From NCBI RefSeq assembly GCF_900184945.1, contig NZ_FXYF01000022.1, positions 1 through 63,873 of the forward strand: DNA of 63,873 nucleotides, given 5' to 3'. The first letter of the stretch is position 1; each line of letters begins with the position of its first letter. The stretch comes from Antarctobacter aquimaris. GTDB taxonomy: Bacteria > Pseudomonadota > Alphaproteobacteria > Rhodobacterales > Rhodobacteraceae. This document shows, in pieces, positions 8,693 to 17,904 of the stretch. Both the position numbers and the translations under genes were made by a program. The notes beneath the pieces are model-generated. The model did no database searches. It saw only the letters and a program-made list of their open reading frames with translations, and was not told the origin of the DNA.

Positions 8693-10033
8693 ATGGACAC
8701 CTTCTACCGCGACACCCGCAAGATCGACCCTACCCGTGGCGCCCTGACCGGCGACAACACCCCCAACGACATGGACCGGGTCGAGATCGGGCCGACGCGG
8801 CTGGCGCTGGCCGAATGGGCCGCTGTCGGGCTGGAACTGCCCGACCTTCAGGCGCTGCGCCGCTTTCGCTGGGAACGGCTGGTGTCCCACGTCGTCGCGC
8901 GCGACCTGGCCGGGGTGCTGATGTTCGACCCGCTCAACATCCGCTATGCCACCGACTCGACCAACATGCAGCTGTGGAACACCCACAACCCGTTCCGCGC
9001 GCTGCTGGTCTGCGCCGACGGCTACATGGTGATCTGGGACTACAAGAACTCGCCCTTCCTGTCCGCCTTCAACCCCTTGGTGTGCGAGGCGCGCTCGGGC
9101 GCGGACCTGTTCTACTTCGACCGCGGCGACCGGATCGGCGATGCCGCCGACACCTTCTCGCGCGAGGTGGCGGACCTGTTGACGCAGCACGCCCCCGGCA
9201 ACAAACGTCTGGCGGTGGACAAGATCATGCTGCACGGGCTGCGCGCGCTCGAGGCACAGCGGCTGGAGGTGATCCCGGGCGAGGAACTGACCGAAAAGGC
9301 GCGGTCCATCAAGGGCCCGGACGAAATCAAGGCGATGCGCTGCGCGATGCATTCCTGCGAGATGGCCATGGCCGAGATGGAGCGTTTCGCCCGACAGAAC
9401 GTGCCGGGCGGCGAGGTGTCCGAGGATGACATCTGGGCCGAGCTGCACGCCGGCAACATCCGTCGCGGCGGCGAATGGATCGAGACGCGGCTCTTGACCT
9501 CCGGCCCGCGCACCAACCCCTGGTTCCAGGAATGCGGCCCGCGCATTGTGCAGAACAACGAGATCGTCGCCTTCGACACCGACCTGGTGGGCGCCTACGG
9601 CATCTGCGTCGACATCTCGCGCACCTGGTGGATCGGCGACCGGGCGCCGCGTCCGGACATGATCGACGCGATGAAACACGGGTACGAACACATCATGACC
9701 AACATGGCGATGCTGCGCCCCGGCGTGAACATCGAGGACCTGTCGCGCAACACCCACGTGCTGCGGCCCGAGTACCAGAAGGGCAAGTACGGCTGCCTGA
9801 TGCACGGCGTCGGCCTGTGCGACGAGTGGCCCCTGGTGGCCTACCCCGACAGGATGGTCGAAGGTGCCTTCGACTACGCGCTGGAGCCGGGCATGACACT
9901 CTGCGTCGAGGTACTGGTCTCGCCCGAGGGCGGCGATTTCTCGATCAAGCTGGAAGAGCAGGTGCTGATCACCGAGGACGGCTACGAGAACCTGACCAGC
10001 TACCCCTTCGATGCGCGCCTGATGGGACAGTGA
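8693..10033 (+). CDS. dddP: Dimethylsulfoniopropionate lyase DddP (M24-fold)
   Basis: The 446-residue protein cleaves DMSP to dimethyl sulfide and acrylate. It belongs to the M24 metallopeptidase fold but uses it for a lyase reaction. Sequence landmarks are those of roseobacter DddP: LFDPLNIRYATDSTNMQLW-type text near residue 85, FDTDLVGAYGICVDISRTWW with the two metal Asp residues, CLMHGVGLCDEWPLVAYPD with the metal His, LCVEVLVSPEG and KLEEQVLI with the Glu ligands. The start codon at 8693 gives the family-typical N-terminus ending in TRKIDP. No acrylate or DMSP transport genes are adjacent. The gene appears monocistronic, between divergent and convergent neighbours. Confidence 0.95.
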   Translation: MDTFYRDTRKIDPTRGALTGDNTPNDMDRVEIGPTRLALAEWAAVGLELPDLQALRRFRWERLVSHVVARDLAGVLMFDPLNIRYATDSTNMQLWNTHNPFRALLVCADGYMVIWDYKNSPFLSAFNPLVCEARSGADLFYFDRGDRIGDAADTFSREVADLLTQHAPGNKRLAVDKIMLHGLRALEAQRLEVIPGEELTEKARSIKGPDEIKAMRCAMHSCEMAMAEMERFARQNVPGGEVSEDDIWAELHAGNIRRGGEWIETRLLTSGPRTNPWFQECGPRIVQNNEIVAFDTDLVGAYGICVDISRTWWIGDRAPRPDMIDAMKHGYEHIMTNMAMLRPGVNIEDLSRNTHVLRPEYQKGKYGCLMHGVGLCDEWPLVAYPDRMVEGAFDYALEPGMTLCVEVLVSPEGGDFSIKLEEQVLITEDGYENLTSYPFDARLMGQ

Positions 10034-10099
10034 CCGCCCGCGGCGCGGCGGCGCGGGGTGGGTGGGCGGGAGCGTCGCCGCGCCGCGGCCCCACGCCGC

Positions 10100-10621
10100 T
10101 CAGAGGCGCGCCCGCAGGCGCAGCACGGACTCGGCCCGGGTGTGGCGTTCAAGCTCGGTCAAGCGCACCCAGGCCACCGCGTGCGACTCGTCCGAGACCG
10201 TCAGGTTCCCCGCCTCGGCCTGCATGAGAAAGCGCACGTCGTAGTGCAGATGCGCCGGCTCGTCCCCGCGCGCGGGGATCTCGTGGATGTCGATGTCGTA
10301 GACCGCCTCGGACAACAGCCGCACGCGCGCCAGCCCGGTCTCCTCGCAGACCTCCCTCAGCGCCACGAAACGGGCGTCGGCGATGCCGTCGCAATGCCCG
10401 CCCGGTTGCAACCAGCGGTCCAGCTTGCGGTGATGCAGCAGCACCAGCGCCCCGCCATCGGGCGACAACACCGCGCCCGAGGCGGTGACATGCCCGCCGA
10501 TCCACGGATCGCGCGAAAACGCCGCCAGGCCATGCTGCGCGCAGAACGCCGCCAGCCGCGCCCATTCCTCCGCGTCGCGCGCATCGCGCGGCGCGAAGGC
10601 GCCGATCCCCTCAATCCGCAT
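10100..10621 (-). CDS. Nudix hydrolase
   Basis: The 173-residue protein carries the Nudix box as GHCDGIADARFVALREVCEE followed by TG, close to the consensus Gx5Ex7REUxEExGU; the first Glu of the consensus is Ala here. Nudix enzymes hydrolyse nucleoside diphosphates linked to another moiety. The C-terminal DESHAVAWV segment fits the fold. ATG at 10621 overlaps the end of the upstream endonuclease-like gene by 11 bp, so the two are probably translated together. The substrate cannot be predicted. Confidence 0.87.
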   Translation of the reverse strand: MRIEGIGAFAPRDARDAEEWARLAAFCAQHGLAAFSRDPWIGGHVTASGAVLSPDGGALVLLHHRKLDRWLQPGGHCDGIADARFVALREVCEETGLARVRLLSEAVYDIDIHEIPARGDEPAHLHYDVRFLMQAEAGNLTVSDESHAVAWVRLTELERHTRAESVLRLRARL

Positions 10622-11492
10622 CCAGAAACACCCCCGCCAGCACCCCCGCGTGGTCCGATCCCAACAGCGGCCGCACCCGCGCCGCGCCACCCCCGGTGGC
10701 ATAAACCTGGTCCAGTGGCAGCGGCACCGCCAGCGGCAGGCCCGAGGGACGCAGCCAGAACGTCGGGAACATGGGCCCGGCCCGGCGCACCCCCGTGGCG
10801 CGCACCAGCCGACGCACGTCGCTGCCCCAGGGCGTCATGTTGAAATCTCCCGCCAGCACCACCGGCCCCGGCAACCCGGTCACCAGAGCCTCGATCCGCT
10901 CGGCCTGCGGGCGCTGGTCATGCGGCCAGGGCCAGAACAGGTGCACCGACAGCACCCAGACCGGCCCTTCGGGCAGCGAGACACGCAAGCCCGCCAGCCC
11001 CCCGCCCTTCACGCACAGCGTTTCGCCTTGGACCACCGGGTGCCGCGACAGGACCGCCACGCCGGCGCAGAGGTACTGGTGCGGATAGCCCGGACGCAGC
11101 AGGTCCAGCAGGTGCCGGTTGCGGGTCGAAACCTCCTGCAAGGTCACCACGTCCGGCGCCTGTGCGGTGATTTCCGCCGCCATGGCCTCGGCCTGCGGGT
11201 TCCCGCCCCAGAGGTTCTTCTGGTACACGACAAAGGGGCCCGGCGCGGGCGCGTAGAGTTTCATTCCGCCGACCTGCCCCAGCGCCAGCAGGCACAGACC
11301 GGCGACCGGCCAGCGCAGGCGGCGCGGCCAGCTTGTCCAGATCACCGCCAGCGCGGCCAGCACCAAGAGCGGCACCCGCAGCACGGCCAGCGCGTCCGCC
11401 GCCGGGTGCAGCGGCCCTGCCCAGCTCGCCAGGGCCAGCAAGGCCAGCCCGGCTGCAACACTCTTCACCAACCTGTCCAACCCGCTCACCAT
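10611..11492 (-). CDS. Endonuclease/exonuclease/phosphatase family membrane protein
   Basis: The 293-residue protein has two or three N-terminal hydrophobic segments (about residues 9-85) followed by an EEP catalytic domain. Visible motifs are YQKNLWGGNP, TLQEVS with the metal-binding Glu, LSVHL, LAGDFNMTPWG (catalytic Asp and Asn) and GSDHAGV with the terminal His. The family includes DNases, sphingomyelinases and lipid phosphatases. The membrane anchor suggests an extracytoplasmic or membrane-associated catalytic domain. The start at 11492 was chosen because earlier in-frame codons run antisense into the neighbouring hydrolase gene. Confidence 0.85.
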   Translation of the reverse strand: MVSGLDRLVKSVAAGLALLALASWAGPLHPAADALAVLRVPLLVLAALAVIWTSWPRRLRWPVAGLCLLALGQVGGMKLYAPAPGPFVVYQKNLWGGNPQAEAMAAEITAQAPDVVTLQEVSTRNRHLLDLLRPGYPHQYLCAGVAVLSRHPVVQGETLCVKGGGLAGLRVSLPEGPVWVLSVHLFWPWPHDQRPQAERIEALVTGLPGPVVLAGDFNMTPWGSDVRRLVRATGVRRAGPMFPTFWLRPSGLPLAVPLPLDQVYATGGGAARVRPLLGSDHAGVLAGVFLDAD

Positions 11493-11571
11493 CCCGTGAC
11501 GCCACTGACACCCGGCTTGTGGCACCCTGCCCCGGGTCCCATTCTGGAGTCGACAGACAAAGGATGCCCCC

Positions 11572-12783
11572 ATGCCCACCGAACGCATCAGCTTTCCCGG
11601 CCATTCCGGCCACACGCTGGCCGCCCGGCTTGACCTGCCGGACGGGCCGCACCTGGCCACCGCCCTCTTCGCCCATTGCTTTACCTGCGGCAAGGACATC
11701 GCCGCCGCGCGGCGCATCGCCCAGCGGCTGTCCGCCATGGGCATCGCCGTGCTGCGCTTTGACTTCACCGGGCTTGGGCATTCGGGGGGCGAATTCGCCA
11801 ACACCACCTTCTGCACCAATGTCGCCGACCTGCGCGAGGCGGCGGCGTACCTCGAGGATCGCGGCATGGCCCCCAGCCTGCTGATCGGCCACTCGCTGGG
11901 CGGCGCGGCCATTTTGCGGGCAGCGCCGCAGATCCCGTCGGCCCGGGCCGTGGTGACCATCGGCGCGCCGTTCGACCCCGAGCACGTCACCCGGCATTTC
12001 GGCACCGCGCTCGAGACCATCGCGACGGAGGGCGAGGCACAGGTCGATCTGGGCGGACGCCCCTTCACGGTCGGGCGCGACTTTGTCGAGGACGTGCAGG
12101 CGCAGGAACTGGCGCCGGTGATTGCATCGCTGAAAAAGGCGCTGCTGGTGCTGCACGCGCCGCGCGACGCGGTGGTCGATATCTCCAACGCCACCCGCAT
12201 CTTCACCGCCGCGAAACACCCCAAGAGCTTTGTCACCCTCGACGACGCCGACCACCTGGTATCCGATCCGCAGGACGCCGAGTACGTGGCCGAGGTGATC
12301 GCCGCCTGGGCCGGGCGCTATCTGGACCTCAAGCCCCCCGCCCCGCCCGTCGGCGCGCCCGAGGGTGTGGTGCGGGTGCGCGAATCCTCGCCCGACGGCT
12401 TTCTGCAGGACGTGCAGAACGGCCCCTATCATCACGCGCTGGCGGACGAACCGGAGGCTTACGGCGGCACGAACCGGGGCATGTCGCCTTACGGTTTTGT
12501 CGCCTCGGGGCTGGGGGCCTGCACTTCGATGACGCTCCGCATGTACGCGCGGCGCAAGGGCTGGCCGCTGACCGGGATCAGCGTGGACGTCACCCATGAC
12601 AAGGTCCACGCGCAGGACGCGGCGGGGTCCGGCGACGGGCGGCTGGACCGCTTCATCCGGCGCATCACGCTGGAGGGTGACCTGGACGACAGCCAGCGCG
12701 CGCGGCTGCTGGAGATCGCCGACAAATGCCCGGTGCACCGCACGCTGGAACAGGGCGCACGGATCGAGACGGAACTGGCCTGA
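11572..12783 (+). CDS. Bifunctional alpha/beta hydrolase - OsmC family fusion protein
   Basis: The 403-residue protein joins an alpha/beta hydrolase (about residues 1-250) to an OsmC/Ohr-like domain (about 265-403). The hydrolase has the nucleophile elbow GHSLGG and the HAPRDAVVDI and DADHLV acid and His segments. In the OsmC half, GLGACTSMTLRMYA and ADKCPVHRTLE carry the two redox Cys residues of thiol-dependent peroxidases. The fused form is known in proteobacteria. The in vivo substrate is unknown; a role in handling organic hydroperoxides or esters is inference. AAAGG precedes ATG by about nine bases. Confidence 0.92.
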   Translation: MPTERISFPGHSGHTLAARLDLPDGPHLATALFAHCFTCGKDIAAARRIAQRLSAMGIAVLRFDFTGLGHSGGEFANTTFCTNVADLREAAAYLEDRGMAPSLLIGHSLGGAAILRAAPQIPSARAVVTIGAPFDPEHVTRHFGTALETIATEGEAQVDLGGRPFTVGRDFVEDVQAQELAPVIASLKKALLVLHAPRDAVVDISNATRIFTAAKHPKSFVTLDDADHLVSDPQDAEYVAEVIAAWAGRYLDLKPPAPPVGAPEGVVRVRESSPDGFLQDVQNGPYHHALADEPEAYGGTNRGMSPYGFVASGLGACTSMTLRMYARRKGWPLTGISVDVTHDKVHAQDAAGSGDGRLDRFIRRITLEGDLDDSQRARLLEIADKCPVHRTLEQGARIETELA

Positions 12784-12787
12784 CGGG

Positions 12788-13480
12788 TCAGAACGCCGGC
12801 GGCTGCACCCCCATGTGCAGCCAGGACACGAAGGTCAGGATCGAGAACACCGGCAGCCCGGTGGCCGCCCGGATGTCCGCCGCGTAGGGCCCCATGTTGG
12901 TGCATTCCAGCACGATGGCCCCCAGGTCCGGATGATCCGCCCTGAGCGCGGTCGCCGCGTCCAGCAGGTCGGCCCGCGCCTTGACCACGTCCAGCTGTGC
13001 CTCATCGTCCAGGATGGCGCGGGTGAACTCCGACCCGCCCTCGGTGCTGCCGATGGGTGTGCCCTCGGGCACACCCGCCAGGGCCAGGTGGCGCGGCGAC
13101 AGGGTGCTGGCCGAGATGGTGAGGATCCCCGCGCGCCGGCCCGGCGGCAGCAGGCGGTTCACGGTCTCCACCTGCAACAGCGCCGAGGTCAGCACCGGGA
13201 CGGGCAGCGCGGCGGCCAGATCGTGCTGGAAGACCGACAGGAACCCGCAGGAGGTGGTGACCAGCACCGCGCCGTCGGTCACCAGCGCCTGCCCCGCCGC
13301 GATGAAGTCTGGCAGCAGCGCGGCCGGATCGCGCCGCACCACGCGGTCGGGCGAGGCGCGGGCCACCTTGCGCGTCAGGATCGGAAACGGCCAGGACGCC
13401 GGGTTGCCGATGTCGCCGGGGATGCGCGGAAACCGCGTGTCGAGCATCAGGATGCCGACCGGGGCGGGTGTCTGGGTCAT
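12788..13480 (-). CDS. Aspartate/glutamate racemase-family protein
   Basis: The 230-residue protein fits the Asp/Glu/hydantoin racemase fold. It begins TPAPVGILMLDTRFPR, has one catalytic Cys in VTTSCGF and the second in VLECTNMGPYA near the C-terminus. Such enzymes racemise amino acids or hydantoins, or isomerise maleate, by two-Cys acid-base chemistry. ATG at 13480 is preceded by GGAGA. It is divergent from an FAD oxidoreductase that leads a TRAP operon, which suggests a shared substrate class such as a D-amino acid; this is inference. Confidence 0.8.
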   Translation of the reverse strand: MTQTPAPVGILMLDTRFPRIPGDIGNPASWPFPILTRKVARASPDRVVRRDPAALLPDFIAAGQALVTDGAVLVTTSCGFLSVFQHDLAAALPVPVLTSALLQVETVNRLLPPGRRAGILTISASTLSPRHLALAGVPEGTPIGSTEGGSEFTRAILDDEAQLDVVKARADLLDAATALRADHPDLGAIVLECTNMGPYAADIRAATGLPVFSILTFVSWLHMGVQPPAF

Positions 13481-13569
13481 GGGGTCTCCCTGCGCGCGGG
13501 GCGCATACGGCATCTTGCGCAGGGGGGCGTATCAGGTCCAGTCTCCGCCTGACACTCGGGGAGAGAAAG

Positions 13570-14817
13570 ATGGCGGACCCTCAGCATGTTGCGGTGATCG
13601 GCGCGGGCATGGTCGGCGTCTCGACGGCGCTCTGGCTGCAACGGCGGGGCGTCCGGGTGACGCTGATCGACCGCGAAGGCCCGGCGGCGGGTGCCTCGCA
13701 GGGCAACGGCGGCGTGCTGGCCAGCATCGCGGTGGTGCCGGTGCCGGTGCCCGGGCTGCTGCGCAAGGCGCCGGGAATGCTGTTCGACCCGAACCAGCCG
13801 CTGTTCCTGAAATGGGGCTACCTGCCCCGCCTGCTGCCGTTCCTCGCCCGCTATCTGCCCTATGGCCGAGCCGACCGGGTAGAGCGCATCTCGCAAGGGC
13901 TGACCACGCTGCTGCACGACAGCCCGGACCAGCACGCGGCCCTGGCGGCGGGGACGGCGGCGGCGGAGTACATCCGGCCCGGCAGCTACGTCTACGGCTA
14001 CGAGTCGCGCGCAGCCTATGAACAGGACGCCTTTGGCTGGGAGCTGAAGCGGCGGCGCGGCCTGCCCTTTCACGAGATGGACGCCGAGGCGCTGGCCGCC
14101 TTCGATCCCGCGCTGACGGGACGCTTTGGGTTCGGGGTGAATTGTACCGGGCTCGGGTTCATCACCGATCCCGGCGCCTATGTCCGCGCGCTGGCGGCCC
14201 ATTTCACCGAGAGCGGCGGCACACAAGTCACCGCCACGGTCAGCGGCTTTCGCGCCGAGGGCGGCCGCGCCGTCGCGGCATTGACCGATCAGGGCGAGAT
14301 CGCGGCGGATGGATTCGCGCTGACGCTGGGGGCCTGGTCGGGCGCCATCGCCCGTGACCTGGGCATCACCGTGCCGCTGGAAAGCGAGCGCGGCTACCAC
14401 GTCGAGTTTCACGACCCCAACCTCACCCTGCGCGGGCCGGTCATGGTGGCGGCGGGCAAGTTCGTGGCGACCCCGATGCAGGGACGTTTGCGGGCGGCGG
14501 GCATCGTCGAATTCGGCGGGCTGAAGGCGACGCCCTCGCGCGCGCCCTTTGACCTGATGCGCCGCAGCGTGGCGCGGATCTTTCCCGACCTGACCTACAG
14601 CCACACGACGGAATGGATGGGCCACCGCCCGGCCACGGCAGATTCGCTGCCGGTCATCGGACCCGCGCCGCGCCTGCCGAATGTCTGGCTGGGCTACGGT
14701 CATCATCACGTGGGCTTGACGGGCGGGCCAAAAACGGGACGCTGGTTGGCGCAGATGATGACCGGCGCGACCGTGAACGAGGACCTGTCCCCGTACGCTG
14801 CCGACCGCCGGGTGTAG
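13570..14817 (+). CDS. FAD-dependent amino-acid/amine oxidoreductase (DadA-like)
   Basis: The 415-residue protein opens with a dinucleotide-binding loop (VAVIGAGMVGVSTALWLQRR) and a DREGPAAGASQGNGG segment. It ends with the FAD-closing region (DSLPVIGPAPRLPNVWLGYG, then HHHVGLTGGPKTG). This is the DAO family that includes D-amino acid dehydrogenase DadA and related amine oxidases. It starts 89 bp from a divergent racemase-like gene and runs 34 bp before the TRAP binding protein. Racemise/oxidise/import would be a coherent amino-acid pathway. The exact substrate is unknown. Confidence 0.88.
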   Translation: MADPQHVAVIGAGMVGVSTALWLQRRGVRVTLIDREGPAAGASQGNGGVLASIAVVPVPVPGLLRKAPGMLFDPNQPLFLKWGYLPRLLPFLARYLPYGRADRVERISQGLTTLLHDSPDQHAALAAGTAAAEYIRPGSYVYGYESRAAYEQDAFGWELKRRRGLPFHEMDAEALAAFDPALTGRFGFGVNCTGLGFITDPGAYVRALAAHFTESGGTQVTATVSGFRAEGGRAVAALTDQGEIAADGFALTLGAWSGAIARDLGITVPLESERGYHVEFHDPNLTLRGPVMVAAGKFVATPMQGRLRAAGIVEFGGLKATPSRAPFDLMRRSVARIFPDLTYSHTTEWMGHRPATADSLPVIGPAPRLPNVWLGYGHHHVGLTGGPKTGRWLAQMMTGATVNEDLSPYAADRRV

Positions 14818-14851
14818 GACCTGCCGAAAAAGAAAACAGGGAGACAGAGAA

Positions 14852-15820
14852 ATGAAGTTCACCACCCTCACCGCCGTAGCCGCGCTGACCCTTGGCGCCG
14901 CGACCGCCGCCAAGGCCGAAAGCTGGGACATGCCGATGGCCTATGCCGCCTCGAACTATCATTCGGAGTTCGGCGTGGTCTTTGCCGACAAGGTGCGCGA
15001 CTACACCGGCGGCAGCATCGACATCACCGTGCACCCCGGCGGGTCGCTGTTCGGCGGCGGCGACATCAAGCGCGCGATCCAGACCGGCCAGGTGCCGATC
15101 GGTGAACGCCTGATGTCGAGCCACGCCAACGAGGACCCGCTGTTTGCCTGGGACAACCTGCCCTTCATCGCCTCCAGCTACGCCGACAACGAAAAGCTGT
15201 GGCAGGCGGCCAAGGGCGCGGTGGGCGAGGCGCTGGAAGGCCAGAACCTGGTCACGCTCTACACCTGCCCCTGGCCGGGACAGGGCTTCTACTTCAACAA
15301 GGAGGTGAACGGCTCCGCCGACACCCAGGGGGTCAAGTTCCGCTCCTACAACGCCGCCACCGCCACCATCGCGGAAAAGCTGGGCATGATCCCGGTGCAG
15401 GTCGAGGCCGCCGAACTGAGCCAGGCGCTGGCCACCGGCGTGGCCGAGGCCTTCATCTCGTCCGGGTCCACCGGCTATGACCGCAAGGTGTGGGAGCACC
15501 TGAGCCACTACTACAAGGTCAACGCCTGGCTGCCGCGCAACTACGTCATGGTGAACAAGGGCGTGTGGGACGGGCTGGACGCCGACACCCAGGCCGCCAT
15601 CCAGAAGGCCGCCGACGAGACCGGCGCCGCCTGCGCCGCCAAATCCGAAGAGCTGGCCGACTGGTATCACGACCAGCTGGCCGAGAACGGCATGTCGGTG
15701 ACCGAGGCCAGCCCCGAGTTCGTGGCCGAACTGAAGGAAATCGGCAGCGGCATGCTGAATGACTGGCTGGCCCAGACCGGCGACGCCGGTCAGGCGATCC
15801 TCGACGCCTACAACCAGTAA
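14852..15820 (+). CDS. TRAP transporter solute-binding protein (DctP family)
   Basis: The 322-residue periplasmic protein has a signal peptide (MKFTTLTAVAALTLGAATAA, cleavage near AKA). It has the DctP-type fold, with a conserved Arg in GVKFRSYNAATATIAEKLG that normally contacts the ligand carboxylate. A GGAGACAGAG site precedes ATG. It leads the dctPQM set and sits directly after the FAD oxidoreductase, suggesting that the imported carboxylate is its substrate. Confidence 0.92.
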   Translation: MKFTTLTAVAALTLGAATAAKAESWDMPMAYAASNYHSEFGVVFADKVRDYTGGSIDITVHPGGSLFGGGDIKRAIQTGQVPIGERLMSSHANEDPLFAWDNLPFIASSYADNEKLWQAAKGAVGEALEGQNLVTLYTCPWPGQGFYFNKEVNGSADTQGVKFRSYNAATATIAEKLGMIPVQVEAAELSQALATGVAEAFISSGSTGYDRKVWEHLSHYYKVNAWLPRNYVMVNKGVWDGLDADTQAAIQKAADETGAACAAKSEELADWYHDQLAENGMSVTEASPEFVAELKEIGSGMLNDWLAQTGDAGQAILDAYNQ

Positions 15821-15838
15821 GCGCGGCCTGACCGCTCT

Positions 15839-15865
15839 CCCCGGTCCGCCCGTCGCGGGCCGGGG
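15839..15865 (+). promoter_or_regulatory. Intercistronic hairpin between dctP and dctQ
   Basis: An 11-bp stem, CCCCGGTCCGC with GCGGGCCGGGG (one T-G wobble), closes a five-base loop 18 bp after the dctP stop codon. No T-run follows. It could protect the dctP mRNA 3' end or partly terminate, favouring binding protein over permease. A similar hairpin occurs in the second TRAP operon (56294-56317). Confidence 0.5.
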
Positions 15866-15886
15866 CACTTGTGCACGAGGACCGGC

Positions 15887-16600
15887 ATGCGCGATTTCGG
15901 ACCCTACCTGGGCCTGCCCCTGTGGCTGTGGCTCTTTGTCCTTCCGACCGTCACGGTGATCCTGGCGGGGCTGTTCCGCCAACAGGCCGAGCCGTTGCTG
16001 CGGCCGGTCTGGCGGCTGCTGGACCGGGTGTACCTGGCCGGCGGGATGATCGCCGCCGTGGGCATGATCACCATTCTGCTGCTGATCGTCGGGCAGATGA
16101 TCGCGCGCTGGAGTTCGATCGCCTTTCCCGGCTCCACCGCCTATGCCGGTTACGCCATGGCGGCGACCTCGTTCTTTGCGCTGGCCTACACGCTGACGCG
16201 GGGCGGGCATATCCGGGTGTCGGTCTTTCTCAACATGAACCGGTTTACCGCCTTCTGGCTGGACGCCTTCGCCATGCTGATCGGCGCGCTGACGGCGACC
16301 TTCTTTGCCCGCTACGCGATCAAGGCGATCGGCTTTTCGGTCATGTTGAACGACCGCACCCAGGGCCAGGACAAGGTGCCGGAATGGCTGCTGGCGGCGG
16401 TGTCGATGCTGGGCACCTGGCCGTGGCACTGGGCCGAGGTCTGGGCGACACGCGGCACCGGCTGGGTCTTTACCCCTCTCTGGCTGCCGCAGTTGCCGAT
16501 GGCGGTGGGCACCATCCTGCTGGCCCTGTGCCTGTGGGATCATCTTTCGCGGCTGGTCGTGACCGGGCAGACCGCCATCGTATCGGAGGCGGTGGAATGA
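15887..16600 (+). CDS. TRAP transporter small permease subunit (DctQ)
   Basis: The 237-residue protein has four main membrane segments, near residues 12-32, 45-70, 88-108 and 125-145, plus a C-terminal segment near 205-225. This is longer than the usual DctQ of about 170 residues. The extra N-terminal helix and long third loop are seen in a subset of family members. It overlaps the DctM start by four bases (ATGA), showing translational coupling. Confidence 0.88.
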   Translation: MRDFGPYLGLPLWLWLFVLPTVTVILAGLFRQQAEPLLRPVWRLLDRVYLAGGMIAAVGMITILLLIVGQMIARWSSIAFPGSTAYAGYAMAATSFFALAYTLTRGGHIRVSVFLNMNRFTAFWLDAFAMLIGALTATFFARYAIKAIGFSVMLNDRTQGQDKVPEWLLAAVSMLGTWPWHWAEVWATRGTGWVFTPLWLPQLPMAVGTILLALCLWDHLSRLVVTGQTAIVSEAVE

Positions 16601-17904
16601 CCGAACTGGGCGCGACGCTGATCTTCCTGTTTGCGCTGTTCGCGCTGCTGGGCTCCTCCGTCTGGGTCGGCCTTGCGCTGATGGGGGTGGCCTGGATCGG
16701 GATGGAGTTGTTCACCACCCGCCCCGCCGGCGACGCCATGCTGACGACGATCTGGGCCTCGTCCTCCAGCTGGACGCTGACCGCCCTGCCGCTGTTCATC
16801 TGGATGGGCGAGATCCTGTACCGCACGCGCCTGTCCGAGGACATGTTCCGCGGCCTCGCGCCCTGGATGCGCGGCCTGCCCGGCGGGCTGCTGCACACCA
16901 ACATCGCCGGTTGCACGGTCTTTGCCGCAGTCTCGGGGTCCTCTGCCGCGACGCTGACCACGGTGGGCAAGATGTCGATCCCGGAACTGCGCGCGCGCGG
17001 CTACCCGGAGTACATGATCATCGGCACGCTGGCGGGCGCGGCGACGCTGGGCCTGATGATCCCTCCCTCGCTGACGCTGATCGTCTACGGGGTGTCGATC
17101 AACGAATCGATCACCCAGCTGTTCATGGCCGGCATCCTGCCCGGCCTCGTGCTGGCGCTGTTGTTCATGAGCTACATCATCGGCTGGCACTACCTGCGCC
17201 CGCAAGAGCGCGCGGCGCGCGAACCAAAGATGTCGTTCGGCGAGATGCTGGCCGAAAGCCGCTTCCTGATCCCGGTGCTGTTGCTCGTCTTTGCGGTCAT
17301 CGGCTCGATGTACTTCGGCTGGGCCACGGCGACCGAGGCGGCGGCGGTGGGCGTGATCGGCGCGCTGCTGCTGGCGGGGCTGCAAGGCTCGCTCAACAGC
17401 AGCACCTTTTTCGAGAGCCTGATGGGCGCCACGCGCACCTCGGCGATGATCGCGCTGATCCTGATGGGCGCGGCCTTCCTGTCGCTGGCGATGGGCTTTA
17501 CCGGGCTGCCGCGGGCGCTGGCGGGCTGGATCGACAGGATGGAGCTGTCACCCATCACGCTGATCGCGGCGCTGACGGTGTTCTACATCATCCTCGGCAT
17601 GTTCCTTGACGGCATCTCGTCCGTGGTGCTGACCATGGCCATCGTCGAGCCGATGATCCGCCAGGCCGGGATCGACGTGATCTGGTTCGGCATCTTCATC
17701 GTCGTGGTGGTGGAAATGGCGCAGGTGACGCCGCCCATCGGCTTCAACCTCTTCGTGTTGCAGGGCATGACCAACCACCAGATCGGCTACATCGCCAAGA
17801 CGGCGGTGCCGATGGTGGGGCTGATGCTGGTCATGGTGGTGATCCTGGTGGTCTGGCCCGAGCTGGCCACCTGGCTGCCCGAAACGATCCGGCAACGCCC
17901 CTGA
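16597..17904 (+). CDS. TRAP transporter large permease subunit (DctM)
   Basis: The 435-residue polytopic membrane protein has the DctM signature regions: AAVSGSSAATLTTVGKMSIP near residue 110, a GLMIPPSLTLIVYG stretch, ATATEAAAVGVIGALLL, and a C-terminal VEMAQVTPPIGFNLFVLQ segment. DctM forms the sodium-coupled transport channel with DctQ. The final TGA shares its last base with the ATG of the next gene. Confidence 0.95.
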   Translation: MTELGATLIFLFALFALLGSSVWVGLALMGVAWIGMELFTTRPAGDAMLTTIWASSSSWTLTALPLFIWMGEILYRTRLSEDMFRGLAPWMRGLPGGLLHTNIAGCTVFAAVSGSSAATLTTVGKMSIPELRARGYPEYMIIGTLAGAATLGLMIPPSLTLIVYGVSINESITQLFMAGILPGLVLALLFMSYIIGWHYLRPQERAAREPKMSFGEMLAESRFLIPVLLLVFAVIGSMYFGWATATEAAAVGVIGALLLAGLQGSLNSSTFFESLMGATRTSAMIALILMGAAFLSLAMGFTGLPRALAGWIDRMELSPITLIAALTVFYIILGMFLDGISSVVLTMAIVEPMIRQAGIDVIWFGIFIVVVVEMAQVTPPIGFNLFVLQGMTNHQIGYIAKTAVPMVGLMLVMVVILVVWPELATWLPETIRQRP

